From Humitalea rosea (GTDB taxonomy: Bacteria > Pseudomonadota > Alphaproteobacteria > Acetobacterales > Acetobacteraceae), in contig NZ_QKYU01000024.1 of the NCBI RefSeq assembly GCF_003253705.1, positions 1 to 64,000 of the forward strand: DNA of 64,000 nt, written 5' to 3'. Below are positions 16,911-24,809 of the stretch, in pieces. Below the pieces are notes generated by a model. It was not told the origin of the DNA. It saw only the letters and a program-made list of their open reading frames with translations, and made no database searches. The first letter of the stretch is position 1. Each line of letters starts with the position of its first letter. The position numbers and the translations under genes were made by a program.

Positions 16911-18179
16911 CTAAGTTTCGGCGGTCTGGATCACATCATGATCGACGACGCCACGCGCCGCGGCGACATCGGCGAAGATGCGATCATCACCTTCCAGCAC
17001 TGCGGCCTCGCCGGTGGTCTCCTGCCACCGCCGCACGATGACATCGGCATAGGCCGGATCGATCTCCAGCAGCACGGCACGCCGCCCCGTGCGTTCGGCG
17101 GCGATCATCGTGGTGCCTGAGCCGCCGAAGCAGTCCAGCACCGTGTCGCGCGGCTTGCTGCTGTTGCGGATGGCCCGCTCCACCAGCGACACCGGCTTCA
17201 TGGTGGGATGCAGGTCGTTCCGCGCCGGCTTGTCGAAGTGCCAGACGTTCCCTTGGTCGCGAGCGCCGCACCAGTAGTGCTGCGCGCCGGCCTTCCATCC
17301 GTAGAGCATCGCCTCGAACTGCTGGTGGTAGTCGGCGCGGCCAAGGGCGAAGGTGTTCTTCGCCCAGATGATAGTGCTCGACCACTTGCCGCCCGCCTCC
17401 TGCCAGACGCGATGCAGCGTCGGCCATTCGGACGAGGACATGCAGACGTAGCAGGCGCCCTTCGTGACCGAGAGCAGGTTGGCCAGCGCGGGACGAAGGA
17501 ACTCGGGAAAGCCGCCGCCGAGCGCGTCATTGGCGATGGTCATCTTCGCCGCGGTACCGCCCTCGTAGGCGACATTATAGGGCGGATCCACGAAGCCCAT
17601 GTCGGCCAGGTGGCCGGCGCCGAGCGCGCGCTGTACGTCCGTCAGCTTCGTCGCGTCGCCGCACAGCAGGCGGTGCTCGCCGCAGCGCCACAGGTCGCCG
17701 GTGCGCGTGACGGGCTCCGCGGGCAGCGGCGGTGCGTCATCGGCATCATCGCCAAGGCCGGCATCGGCAGCCGCCAGCAACCGGTCGAGCTCCATGCCGG
17801 AGAAGCCGAGTACATCCAGGTCGACCACCGCCTCGTCGCGGATCCGCGCGATCTCAGCGGCCAGCAGCGCCTCGTCCCAGCCGGAGTTCAGGGCAATCTG
17901 GTTGTCGGCTAGGCGGAGCGCCCGCGCCTGCGCGGGGGAGAGATGGCCGAGCCGCAGCACCGGCACGGAGGCGAGCCCGAGCTGCTTCGCCGCCATGACG
18001 CGGCCGTGGCCGGCGATCAGCACGCCTTCGGCATCGACCAGAACCGGGTTCACGAAGCCGAACTCAGCGATGGACGCGGCGATCTGCGCCACCTGCGACG
18101 GCGAATGCGTGCGCGCGTTCTCGGCATAGGGGACCAGCGCTGCGACCGGCAGAGTCGAGACGACGAGATCAGGCTGCAT
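16911..18179 (-). CDS. ParB-N - DNA methyltransferase fusion (DPPY type)
   Basis: A 422-residue protein. Residues about 5-125 are a ParB-like nuclease/CTPase-type domain (IAEFGFVNPVLVD ... LIAGHGRVMAAKQLG ... LRLADNQIALNSGWD). The C-terminal part is a beta-class amino methyltransferase: catalytic DPPYNVAY (about 210), and SAM-binding CFGGSGTTMIAAERTGR near residue 365. It should methylate the exocyclic amino group of adenine or cytosine in phage DNA. Its start overlaps the end of the next, related gene by 11 bases, so the two are probably co-translated. Confidence 0.88.
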   Translation of the reverse strand: MQPDLVVSTLPVAALVPYAENARTHSPSQVAQIAASIAEFGFVNPVLVDAEGVLIAGHGRVMAAKQLGLASVPVLRLGHLSPAQARALRLADNQIALNSGWDEALLAAEIARIRDEAVVDLDVLGFSGMELDRLLAAADAGLGDDADDAPPLPAEPVTRTGDLWRCGEHRLLCGDATKLTDVQRALGAGHLADMGFVDPPYNVAYEGGTAAKMTIANDALGGGFPEFLRPALANLLSVTKGACYVCMSSSEWPTLHRVWQEAGGKWSSTIIWAKNTFALGRADYHQQFEAMLYGWKAGAQHYWCGARDQGNVWHFDKPARNDLHPTMKPVSLVERAIRNSSKPRDTVLDCFGGSGTTMIAAERTGRRAVLLEIDPAYADVIVRRWQETTGEAAVLEGDDRIFADVAAARGVVDHDVIQTAET

Positions 18180-19638
18180 TGCCGGTGACCTCCGTTCGCG
18201 CCGCGGCGACGGCATCGTAGTCGCGGCCATCGTCGGCCAGCGTAACCGGCAGATCGGGATGCAGCATCCGCCAGCGGGCGATCGCCAGGTCGACATAAGC
18301 GGGCGCCAGCTCGATCGCGCGCACGCGGCGTCCGGTGCGCTGACCTGCCAGGATGGTGGTGCCCGAGCCGTCGAAGGGCTCGAACACGACGTCGCCATCG
18401 TCCGTGTAGGTGCGCATGAGGAATTCCGGCAGCACGACCGGGAACACCGCGGGGTGCTCCGTCTCGATGCCCCGGCCCTTGTGGCGGGTCAGGCGCAGCA
18501 CGTTGTCGGGGATCCGGAAGTCCTGCACCGGCAGGCCGGCATGCTGGTATTCCGAGATGGTCCCGTCGGCCGCGCGCAGGCCGCTGCCCTTGTTCGGCGT
18601 GCCGGCCCATTTGCAGGGGACGATCTTGTTCGCCTGCCGGGCCTGACGATTGAAGTGGAAGACCAACTCGAAGGCGGGTGCGAGGCGACCATTCCAATCG
18701 CCGGGCAAGCCGGGGCCCTGGTCCCAGGTGTAGAGCCCGAAGCGGCGCCAGCCGCGGGCGCGCATCCAGTCGAGCCAGCCCGACCAGTAGGGGATCCATT
18801 CGCTGTCGCGGTGGATCAGGCCGAGGTTCACCAGCACCTGGCCATCCGGTCGCATGGCCGCGTCGAGGTGCTGGAACACGCCGTGCATCAGGGCATCCCA
18901 ATCCGTGACGCCGCCGGTGGTGTAGTCGCGCTGGTTTCCGTAGGGCGGCGACGTGAACAGCAGCGCGCAGCGGTCCTCGCCCATGACGCGCGCCACGCTG
19001 GCCGCGTCGGTGCTGTCGCCGCAGAGCAGCCGATGCTCGCCCAGCAGCCAGAGGTCGCCGGGCCGGGTTACGGCCTGGCGCGGCGGCTCCGGATCAGCAT
19101 CGGCAGGATCCTCCGCCGGCGCATCCTCGGTGACCGCCGCGCCTGCCGCACCGCCCCCCTCGGCGGGATCCGCAGACAGAGCCTCGGGCGCGTCGCCGTC
19201 GGACACGGCATCTCCAGCCGCCGCGAGGATGTCCGCGAGCTCACCCGCCGAGAAGCCGAGCGCGCCGAGGTCGATGTCCTGCGCCGCCTGCACCGCGGCG
19301 AGCGCATCACGCAGCAGCGCCTGGTCCCAGGTCGCGTTCTCCGCGATGCGATTGTCGGCGAGGCGCAGCGCCTCCTTCTGCGCCGCGGACAGGTGCCGCA
19401 GCACGATCACCGGCACCTTGGCCATGCCGAGCGCGGACGCCGCCTCGAGGCGACCGTGGCCGGCGATCAGCACACCATCCTCATCCACCAGCAGCGGGTT
19501 GGTGAAGCCGAAGGCCAGCATGCTGGCCTTGATTTGTTGCAGCTGCTCGGCGCTGTGGACGCGGGCATTGCCGGCATGCGGGCGCAGCTCCGCCACCGGA
19601 CGCAGCACAATCTTCGCCGCCATCCAGGGGAGCGTCAT
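18169..19638 (-). CDS. ParB-N - DNA methyltransferase fusion (SPPY type)
   Basis: A 489-residue protein with the same build as its downstream neighbour. An N-terminal ParB-like part carries AFGFTNPLLVDEDGVLIAGHG and LRLADNRIAENATWD. An acidic linker of about 60 residues follows, then a beta-class methyltransferase with TSPPYGNQRDY as motif IV and EPFDGSGTTILAGQRTGR as motif I. The S rather than D before PPY suggests a different target base (N4-cytosine enzymes often have SPPY). It probably modifies phage DNA against host restriction. Upstream DNA holds repeated GGTTTGCAG motifs that may control this operon. Confidence 0.88.
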   Translation of the reverse strand: MTLPWMAAKIVLRPVAELRPHAGNARVHSAEQLQQIKASMLAFGFTNPLLVDEDGVLIAGHGRLEAASALGMAKVPVIVLRHLSAAQKEALRLADNRIAENATWDQALLRDALAAVQAAQDIDLGALGFSAGELADILAAAGDAVSDGDAPEALSADPAEGGGAAGAAVTEDAPAEDPADADPEPPRQAVTRPGDLWLLGEHRLLCGDSTDAASVARVMGEDRCALLFTSPPYGNQRDYTTGGVTDWDALMHGVFQHLDAAMRPDGQVLVNLGLIHRDSEWIPYWSGWLDWMRARGWRRFGLYTWDQGPGLPGDWNGRLAPAFELVFHFNRQARQANKIVPCKWAGTPNKGSGLRAADGTISEYQHAGLPVQDFRIPDNVLRLTRHKGRGIETEHPAVFPVVLPEFLMRTYTDDGDVVFEPFDGSGTTILAGQRTGRRVRAIELAPAYVDLAIARWRMLHPDLPVTLADDGRDYDAVAAARTEVTGNAA

Positions 19639-19648
19639 GGTGCCATCC

Positions 19649-19730
19649 GGTTTGCAGGGGGTTTGCGGGGCAACGGCGCGGCGCCGGTTTGCAGCTAACA
19701 ATTTGAAGCCGCGGGGTAAGGCTGCAAACC
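19649..19730. promoter_or_regulatory. GGTTTGCAG repeat cluster, putative operator
   Basis: GGTTTGCAG occurs at 19649-19657 and 19686-19694, a variant GGTTTGCGG at 19660-19668, and the inverse CTGCAAACC at 19722-19730. The cluster lies 11-92 bases upstream of the methyltransferase start at 19638. Clustered direct and inverted 9-mers at this location look like regulator-binding sites. The regulator is unknown. Confidence 0.45.
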
Positions 19731-19953
19731 GCAACCCATATTTTCGGCCTGGCGCTAGCGATGTTGCGCGCTTCCGCCCCCCGCATACAGCGGGGCCAGG
19801 AAGGAACCATCGGCTCGAGAGCCACTGTGGCTGATCAGCGGGCCGGTGGCTCGGGAGCCACTCGGCTGCGGTCGCAATTCAACGACTATCGAGACACTAT
19901 CCCTTCTGGTTCCGGTGCCGCAATCCGGTTTCAGCGACGCCGAGACTGCGTGG

Positions 19954-19966
19954 TGGACAATGTCCA
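19954..19966. promoter_or_regulatory. TGGACA-a-TGTCCA palindrome, putative antitoxin operator
   Basis: A perfect 6-base inverted repeat with a one-base centre, ending 33 bases before the antitoxin start at 20000. DUF1778/TacA antitoxins are ribbon-helix-helix repressors that bind short palindromes in their own promoter, so autoregulation here is likely. Confidence 0.45.
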
Positions 19967-19999
19967 TACAGAGTCGTAGAACCAGCCTCGGAGGCCACC

Positions 20000-20323
20000 A
20001 TGCCAACACCTGCCAAGCGCATCACCACCCCGACCCGCCGCCCGGCGAAGGACCAGCCTGCCATCACCGTCGGCGCAATCAACATACGCGTCCGGCCCGA
20101 GGATCGTGCCCTGATCGACGAGGCCGCCGTGCTCTCGGGGAAGTCGCGTTCCGAGTTCATGCTGGAGGCTGCGCGCCGCGCTGCGACCGACGCCATTCTC
20201 GACCGCACGCTGTTCCGCACCCAGCCGGCTGCGTACGCCAAGTTCCAGGCGCTGCTCGACGCGCCGCCCAACCCGAACGGCCGGCTTCGCAAGCTGCTGG
20301 AGACCGCGCCACCGTGGGAGTGA
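20000..20323 (+). CDS. DUF1778 antitoxin (TacA-like)
   Basis: A 107-residue protein. The ribbon-helix-helix part (INIRVRPEDRALIDEAAVL, then SGKSRSEFMLEAARRAA) is the DUF1778 signature, here preceded by a basic 25-residue tail. The C-terminal part (LLDAPPNPNGRLRKLLETAPPW) is the segment that wraps the acetyltransferase toxin. The downstream toxin gene overlaps it by 10 bases, the usual antitoxin-first order. A ribosome-binding site (CGGAGGCC) lies just before the ATG. Confidence 0.88.
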   Translation: MPTPAKRITTPTRRPAKDQPAITVGAINIRVRPEDRALIDEAAVLSGKSRSEFMLEAARRAATDAILDRTLFRTQPAAYAKFQALLDAPPNPNGRLRKLLETAPPWE

Positions 20324-20823
20324 GTGCCGACGGGCTGAGCGCCCCGGCGCCGCTCGAAGACAAGCACGACCTGGCGTTGTTCGATAGCGGCGAGGCCTCG
20401 CTTGACGACTGGCTGCGGCGGCGTGCACGGGCGAATCAGCTGGCCGGCGCGTCACGGACCTTCGTGGTGTGCCGCGCAGGCTTCGTGGTGGGGTTCTACT
20501 GCTTGGCGGCTGGGGCTGTGGCCGTGACCGCCGCTCCAGGGCGGGTGAAGCGCAACATGCCCGACCCGATCCCGATGGCGATGCTGGGCCGACTGGCTGT
20601 GGACCGCAGCCTGCATGGTCAGGGCATCGGGCGGGCGCTACTGCGGGATGCGGTCTTGCGCGTGCTGCAGGCCAGCGAAGTGCTGGCGGTGCGCGGGGTG
20701 TTGGTGCAGGCCCTGAACGCAGACGCTCAGCGCTTCTACCAGGCCTGCGGCTTCATACCGTCACCGATCGACCCGATGACGCTGATGGCCACGATGACGG
20801 ACCTGAAGGCCGCTTTGGGCTGA
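20314..20823 (+). CDS. GNAT acetyltransferase toxin (TacT-like)
   Basis: A 169-residue GNAT protein. Visible are the DDWLRRRARANQLAGASRTF start typical of TacT/AtaT toxins, the acetyl-CoA motif A (AMLGRLAVDRSLHGQGIGRA), and the end YQACGFIPSPIDPMTLMATM. Relatives acetylate aminoacyl-tRNA and stop translation. The start is probably GTG at 20314, overlapping the antitoxin; GTG at 20320 is also possible. It lies in the prophage and may serve stability or superinfection exclusion. Confidence 0.87.
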   Translation: MGVSADGLSAPAPLEDKHDLALFDSGEASLDDWLRRRARANQLAGASRTFVVCRAGFVVGFYCLAAGAVAVTAAPGRVKRNMPDPIPMAMLGRLAVDRSLHGQGIGRALLRDAVLRVLQASEVLAVRGVLVQALNADAQRFYQACGFIPSPIDPMTLMATMTDLKAALG

Positions 20824-20826
20824 GGC

Positions 20827-21381
20827 TTACGCGGCACGCTCCCGCGGTTGCAGGCCATAGTGGGCGGCCAGCACACCGAGCGCGGTGAGCAGGATGCCCT
20901 GCGCCTGGACGTGATGGACCGGACGGCCCGACCACCCCTGCCGCATCGCCCATTCCCGCAGGGAACACTCGAGGCCGAGCACGTGCCACAGGCAGCTTCC
21001 GCCGGCACTGTCCGCGCCACCGAAAAGCTCCAGGGCCGCGGCCAACCGACGCCGCGCCGCAGCCTGGCGTTCGCTCAGCAGATCGCCTCCGCCACCCTGG
21101 ATACGCAGCAGCTGCGTCGTGCGCATGCCGTCCAACGCTGCGAGGCGGAAGGTCACACGGAACATTGCCCCGGCCTCGTGCATCTGCGGCGTGATGCTGC
21201 CATTGGCCAGCATCAGCCCAAGCGTATCGACGGCACGACGATGCGCAATGGGTGAGCCCGTGTCCGGATCCGCGTCGCGGACCGGCTCGGAGAAGCCGCC
21301 GTGTTGCAGACGCCACTTCGACGGCTTCGCCAAATCGTCGTGTTTCGGCTTCGACACCTTGGTCTTGCGCTTACCGGCCAT
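20827..21381 (-). CDS. Phage protein, DUF6456-like
   Basis: A 184-residue basic protein. The first 30 residues are Lys/Arg-rich, followed by SPIAHRRAVDTLGLMLANG and a C-terminal part (LGLECSLREWAMRQGWSGR, then LTALGVLAAHYGL) that resembles the DUF6456 family of alphaproteobacterial, probably DNA-binding, proteins. It ends four bases after the GNAT gene, in convergent orientation. It overlaps the following small gene at its start. The match is by pattern only. Confidence 0.55.
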   Translation of the reverse strand: MAGKRKTKVSKPKHDDLAKPSKWRLQHGGFSEPVRDADPDTGSPIAHRRAVDTLGLMLANGSITPQMHEAGAMFRVTFRLAALDGMRTTQLLRIQGGGGDLLSERQAAARRRLAAALELFGGADSAGGSCLWHVLGLECSLREWAMRQGWSGRPVHHVQAQGILLTALGVLAAHYGLQPRERAA

Positions 21382-21601
21382 GGTGGTTCTCCCCGTTGCG
21401 GCGCCCCCAGCGCCGGTTGGCTTCGTTGGTGATGGCCTGGCGGAGCCAGTCGTCAGTGATGTCGGCGACGGGCAGAGCGGCCACGCCGTGCCGATGCCAG
21501 GCAGCCGCACGCATGGCGTTCACCTCGCTGTCGTTGGTCGGGCTGCGCGTGCCGCGGTCGAGGCAGGACCGGGGCGGCAGCGGTGCGCCGTGCATGCTCA
21601 T
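21371..21601 (-). CDS. Small hypothetical phage protein
   Basis: A 76-residue protein (MSMHGAPLPPRSCLDRGTRS) whose second half (ITDDWLRQAITNEANRRWGR) is basic and helical. It overlaps the start of the DUF6456-like gene by 11 bases, suggesting one transcript. No family recognised; the overlap and codon bias support a real gene. Confidence 0.45.
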   Translation of the reverse strand: MSMHGAPLPPRSCLDRGTRSPTNDSEVNAMRAAAWHRHGVAALPVADITDDWLRQAITNEANRRWGRRNGENHHGR

Positions 21602-21669
21602 GCGCGAACTCCCGCTGCTCGCTGGAGAAAGCCCTTGGGTTTTGTCGTCCTCTGGCCTACATAGAGGCC

Positions 21670-21951
21670 GTGGAATTCGAGTGGGATGACGCCAAGAGCG
21701 ACGCCTGCTTCGCCGAGCGCGGTTTCGACTTCGCCTATGCGGTGCAGGTGTTCCTCGACCCGGATCGGCTGGTCGAAGTCGACAACCGCTTCGATTACGG
21801 CGAGCAGCGCTATCGCGTGCTCGGCCAGATCGAGGGGCGGCTGTTCCTGGTGGTCTACACGCCGCGGAGCGACGCGTTCCGGATGATCTCGGCCCGCAAG
21901 GCCAACGCCAAGGAGGTGGCTCGCTATGGGTACAGTTCGCGTGACGCTTGA
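21670..21951 (+). CDS. brnT: BrnT family ribonuclease toxin
   Basis: A 93-residue protein from a GTG start (VEFEWDDAKSDACFAERGF). It has the BrnT features: EFEWDDAKS, FDFAYAVQVFLDPD, ERYR-like GEQRYRVLGQIEGRLFLVVY, and the end RMISARKANAKEVARYG with the catalytic arginine-rich patch. BrnT is an RNase that inhibits growth. The partner HTH gene overlaps its 3' end by 26 bases. Confidence 0.85.
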   Translation: MEFEWDDAKSDACFAERGFDFAYAVQVFLDPDRLVEVDNRFDYGEQRYRVLGQIEGRLFLVVYTPRSDAFRMISARKANAKEVARYGYSSRDA

Positions 21952-22252
21952 CGCCGCCAAGCCGCTCAAGGGCCGGATTGACCCGCGGCGGGTCGATGCG
22001 ACGACCGAGACCGACATCCAGCGCCACGCCGCCGAGGACGATGCAGCGTCGGCGCAGGACGCGGCGGCATACACGCGCCGGGTGCGTCGGCGGACGGGGC
22101 TGACGCAAGCCGCCTTTGCCGCGCGAATTGGCGTGCCATTGGACACCGTGCGGAACTGGGAGCAGGGCAAGCGCCTGCCGGCCGGACCGGCCAAGGCGCT
22201 GCTAAAGATCCTGGACCGCGCACCGGAGGCTGCGCTGTCGGCGCTGGCCTGA
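21926..22252 (+). CDS. HTH antitoxin paired with BrnT
   Basis: A 108-residue protein. Residues about 50-100 are a Cro/CI-type helix-turn-helix (RRRTGLTQAAFAARIGVPLD, then TVRNWEQGKRLPAGPAKALL). The N-terminal 45 residues, with GRIDPRRVDATTETDI, probably contact the toxin; they look like the BrnA linker. Canonical BrnA has a ribbon-helix-helix domain, so this is a variant antitoxin with an XRE-type DNA-binding part, a known alternative. It overlaps brnT. Confidence 0.8.
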   Translation: MGTVRVTLDAAKPLKGRIDPRRVDATTETDIQRHAAEDDAASAQDAAAYTRRVRRRTGLTQAAFAARIGVPLDTVRNWEQGKRLPAGPAKALLKILDRAPEAALSALA

Positions 22253-22323
22253 CCTGGCGTGGTCCTGCGCCGACTGGCGCCTCGTGCGCGTGCGCGCGGA
22301 CGTCCCCTGGGGAGGAGGAGAAA

Positions 22324-22421
22324 CTTCAATAATAATAATACTTCAATGGGTCTCTCTCCTGGCCCTAGGGCGCCCGCGCATCTGCATTCGCCTGCGCGCG
22401 TGAAAGATTGAATTATTGAAG
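22324..22421. repeat. AT-rich inverted repeat between convergent genes
   Basis: CTTCAATAAT at 22324-22333 is matched by its exact reverse complement ATTATTGAAG at 22412-22421, with a further CTTCAAT at 22341-22347 and an AAT triplet run. The sequence is strikingly AT-rich in a region otherwise near 70% GC. It lies in the 235-base gap between the antitoxin gene end (22252) and the primase gene end (22488), both of which read towards it. A terminator, a protein-binding site or a replication element are all possible. Confidence 0.4.
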
Positions 22422-22487
22422 ATCTCGCGGAGACCGGCCCTGCACCTGGGGTTCCGAGCGCGAGATACCTCATGCGGGCGAGATACT

Positions 22488-24809
22488 TCATGGCACACTC
22501 CTTCCAACGAGCGCCGTCCCGGTGGGCGTGGTCGCGGTGTAGTAGGCGGTCGGCCTCGTCGTCCCGGGCTCGACGTCCATGACCACGAGGCCTGCCTCGA
22601 TGAGCGAGGCGATGATTTCCTCGCGCTCCCGGCGCGACAGGAACTGCGAGCGCCTGGTGATGTCGCTGCGCGACTGGCGTCCGCCGTCGCGGATGATCGC
22701 GAGCAGCCGCTTGTGCTTCGCCTCCGTGTCATTGTCGGAGACCCTGCGCTCGGCCTCGCGCAGCAGCGTGGCGATGCAGTGCTCGACCAGGCCGCTGGCC
22801 CAGGTCACGTCCTGCGCCTGGGTGACGGGCCTGGAAGGATCACGGCTGATCGCCGCCAGCATGGCCAGCTTTGCGGTGTTCTCCGCGTAGCGGCCGAACA
22901 GCGCGGTGGCGTAGGTGCCGCGGTGGGAGCGTAACAGGGCGGTCGCCTCTCGCCGCACACTGGCCATGGCAACGTCGGCGTCCGCGGTCAGCGGCACTGT
23001 GTAGGCGTGGATCGGCGCAGAGGATTCCATTGCGTCGGCGATATTTCCGCCATGGCTGTGACCTGGCACGCCGCGCGCGATCCCCTGCAAGGCCGACACC
23101 AACGGAGGCGGCGGGTCCATCGGCGCCGGCGTCTCATTGCGCTCCGGGTAGTCGTCGTCGGTCAGGAACACCAGGAAGCGCGCGATGGAGCCGTCCGCCA
23201 GAGCGCCGCCTTCCAGCGCCGACCAGAACGGACCTGGCACGGTGACGCCCCAGATGCAGGCGCAGGGCTGCTCGATGGTCACGCGCGGCCGCGCCTTCTG
23301 GTCGGCGTATTCGGCGCCGATGTAGGGCTCAGCCGCCGAGGTGTAGAGCTTCGTCAGCTCTGACCAGATAGCCGCCTTATGGGCCGGCGCGCGCTGGTTC
23401 AGGACCAGCTTCAGGAACTGGCCAAATTCGTCCACCTGGAACAGTCGGGCGGGATGGCGCTGCAGCGACGTGAGCAGTCCCGCCGAGGAGGCGAGATCCT
23501 CGCCGCCGAGGTAGCGATCGAGGCCCGCGGCATAGATCGCGCGCTTCGCGCATCGCCGGGCATGGTCTTTCCCGCCGCCGCTGTCGGCGATGCCGATGGC
23601 GTAGACGTTGCTGCGCAGGTCAGTCGGCGTGCGGTACCGGCGGCCGGCGATGGCGCCGACCAGGCAGATGGCGGCACCCAGCGAGAGGAACGGCTGCGGG
23701 CTGACGGCGCTGGCCGTGGCGTAGTTGAGGAACAGCTTCAGCGTGCCGTCCACCTTCAGCAGCTCGGGCGGGACGCGATAGGGCTTCGGCGGCGGCGCGA
23801 TCGGCAGCGGCGCGACCGCGACCTTCGCCAGAAGGCCCGCCGCGGGATGCGGCTGTGCCGCCTGCTCGGCCATCGTGCCGTTCAGCGTCAGAGCGGGATC
23901 CGGCACCCAGCCGCGCTGCTCGGCCAGCCAGTAGATCTTCCCCGCGCCGACGCTGTGCGGTCGCAGCGAGGCCCAGCGCCGCTCGGGGGTGTCGGATCGA
24001 CCCGACTGGCCCGACTTCCCGGATCGCCGAGACCAGTCGAGCCAGAGGTCGCGCCCCTCCTCGCCGATCGCGGCCTTGATGGCGGCGCCGACGGTGATCC
24101 ACTCGTTGCCCGGCAGGTCATTGTTCGGCAGCCAGTCCAGCGCCGCAACGATGGCGTCCCGCGTGCCCTTCGGGTCGCTGGGGCCGCGCCAAGTGCTGGT
24201 GGGCGCGTCTGCGAGGATCGAGTTGACCCGGACCTCGTCGGGGACGAGCTGCCAGGCGGCCTCCAGGAAAGCCGCGCAACTGGCCTCATCCACCACCGGC
24301 AGCCGCGACAGCGGCAGCTCCACCAGGCTGTCCTCCGGCCACTCGTAGGGGCGACCAGTGTCGGGGTGGATGGCATAGGCGACGAATTGCTGGCCGCGCG
24401 CCAGGAGTTCGAGGGGATGGCGCTTGCGGCCTGCGAAGGGTGTGGCGGCCCGATAGACGAGCAGCCGCTTGGGGGCGCGGCCGATGCGCAGGCAGGGGGT
24501 GTCTCCGAGCATGGAGGCGGCGAGTCCGGCGATCTGGATGGCCAGCGCGCCGTCCAGGATGTCGATGTCGATGCCCACCACCGCGCCGGTGGCGATGCCG
24601 ACGCCGCAGCCCGGCCAGCGGCGCCAGATGTCCACCTCGAAGGGCTTCGTCGGCCGGTCGCAGTGACGCGCCCAGTCGGGATAGGGCGACCATTCCCCGC
24701 CAGTGAACCGCCCCGGCACCTTCGTGCCCGGCATGATGGGGATGACCGAATAACCGTTGTCGGCCAGGCGCTCGCCGCAATCGGCCATGAAGGAGGGGGC
24801 ATCGGTCAT
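22488..24809 (-). CDS. Bifunctional DNA primase/polymerase (Prim-Pol) with DUF3987-like helicase part
   Basis: A 773-residue replication protein. Residues about 10-185 are a Prim-Pol domain: GYSVIPIMPGTKVPG, the metal-binding pair in VVGIDIDILDG, and GQQFVAYAIHPDTGRPYEW. From about residue 330 an ATPase follows, with a degenerate P-loop (GIADSGGGKDHA) and a Walker B-like LFQVDEFGQF. The C-terminal 60 residues form a winged helix (SRSDITRRSQFLSRREREEI). It would prime and perhaps unwind phage DNA. Its start overlaps the end of the upstream gene by four bases. Confidence 0.85.
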   Translation of the reverse strand: MTDAPSFMADCGERLADNGYSVIPIMPGTKVPGRFTGGEWSPYPDWARHCDRPTKPFEVDIWRRWPGCGVGIATGAVVGIDIDILDGALAIQIAGLAASMLGDTPCLRIGRAPKRLLVYRAATPFAGRKRHPLELLARGQQFVAYAIHPDTGRPYEWPEDSLVELPLSRLPVVDEASCAAFLEAAWQLVPDEVRVNSILADAPTSTWRGPSDPKGTRDAIVAALDWLPNNDLPGNEWITVGAAIKAAIGEEGRDLWLDWSRRSGKSGQSGRSDTPERRWASLRPHSVGAGKIYWLAEQRGWVPDPALTLNGTMAEQAAQPHPAAGLLAKVAVAPLPIAPPPKPYRVPPELLKVDGTLKLFLNYATASAVSPQPFLSLGAAICLVGAIAGRRYRTPTDLRSNVYAIGIADSGGGKDHARRCAKRAIYAAGLDRYLGGEDLASSAGLLTSLQRHPARLFQVDEFGQFLKLVLNQRAPAHKAAIWSELTKLYTSAAEPYIGAEYADQKARPRVTIEQPCACIWGVTVPGPFWSALEGGALADGSIARFLVFLTDDDYPERNETPAPMDPPPPLVSALQGIARGVPGHSHGGNIADAMESSAPIHAYTVPLTADADVAMASVRREATALLRSHRGTYATALFGRYAENTAKLAMLAAISRDPSRPVTQAQDVTWASGLVEHCIATLLREAERRVSDNDTEAKHKRLLAIIRDGGRQSRSDITRRSQFLSRREREEIIASLIEAGLVVMDVEPGTTRPTAYYTATTPTGTALVGRSVP

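Larger units (their letters stand above)
19639..19999. other. Divergent intergenic region between methyltransferase operon and DUF1778-GNAT pair
   Basis: There is no gene in these 361 bases. The left part carries three GGTTTGC(A/G)G motifs and one inverted copy. The middle has two similar palindromic units: GGCTCGAGAGCCACT at 19812-19826 and GGCTCGGGAGCCACT at 19848-19862, 36 bases apart. The right part has a TGGACA-a-TGTCCA palindrome just upstream of the antitoxin gene. It probably holds two divergent promoters. Confidence 0.55.

Noticed and set aside
18259-19698. Plus-strand frame opposite the second methyltransferase
   Set aside because: Antisense to a clear methyltransferase with catalytic motifs.
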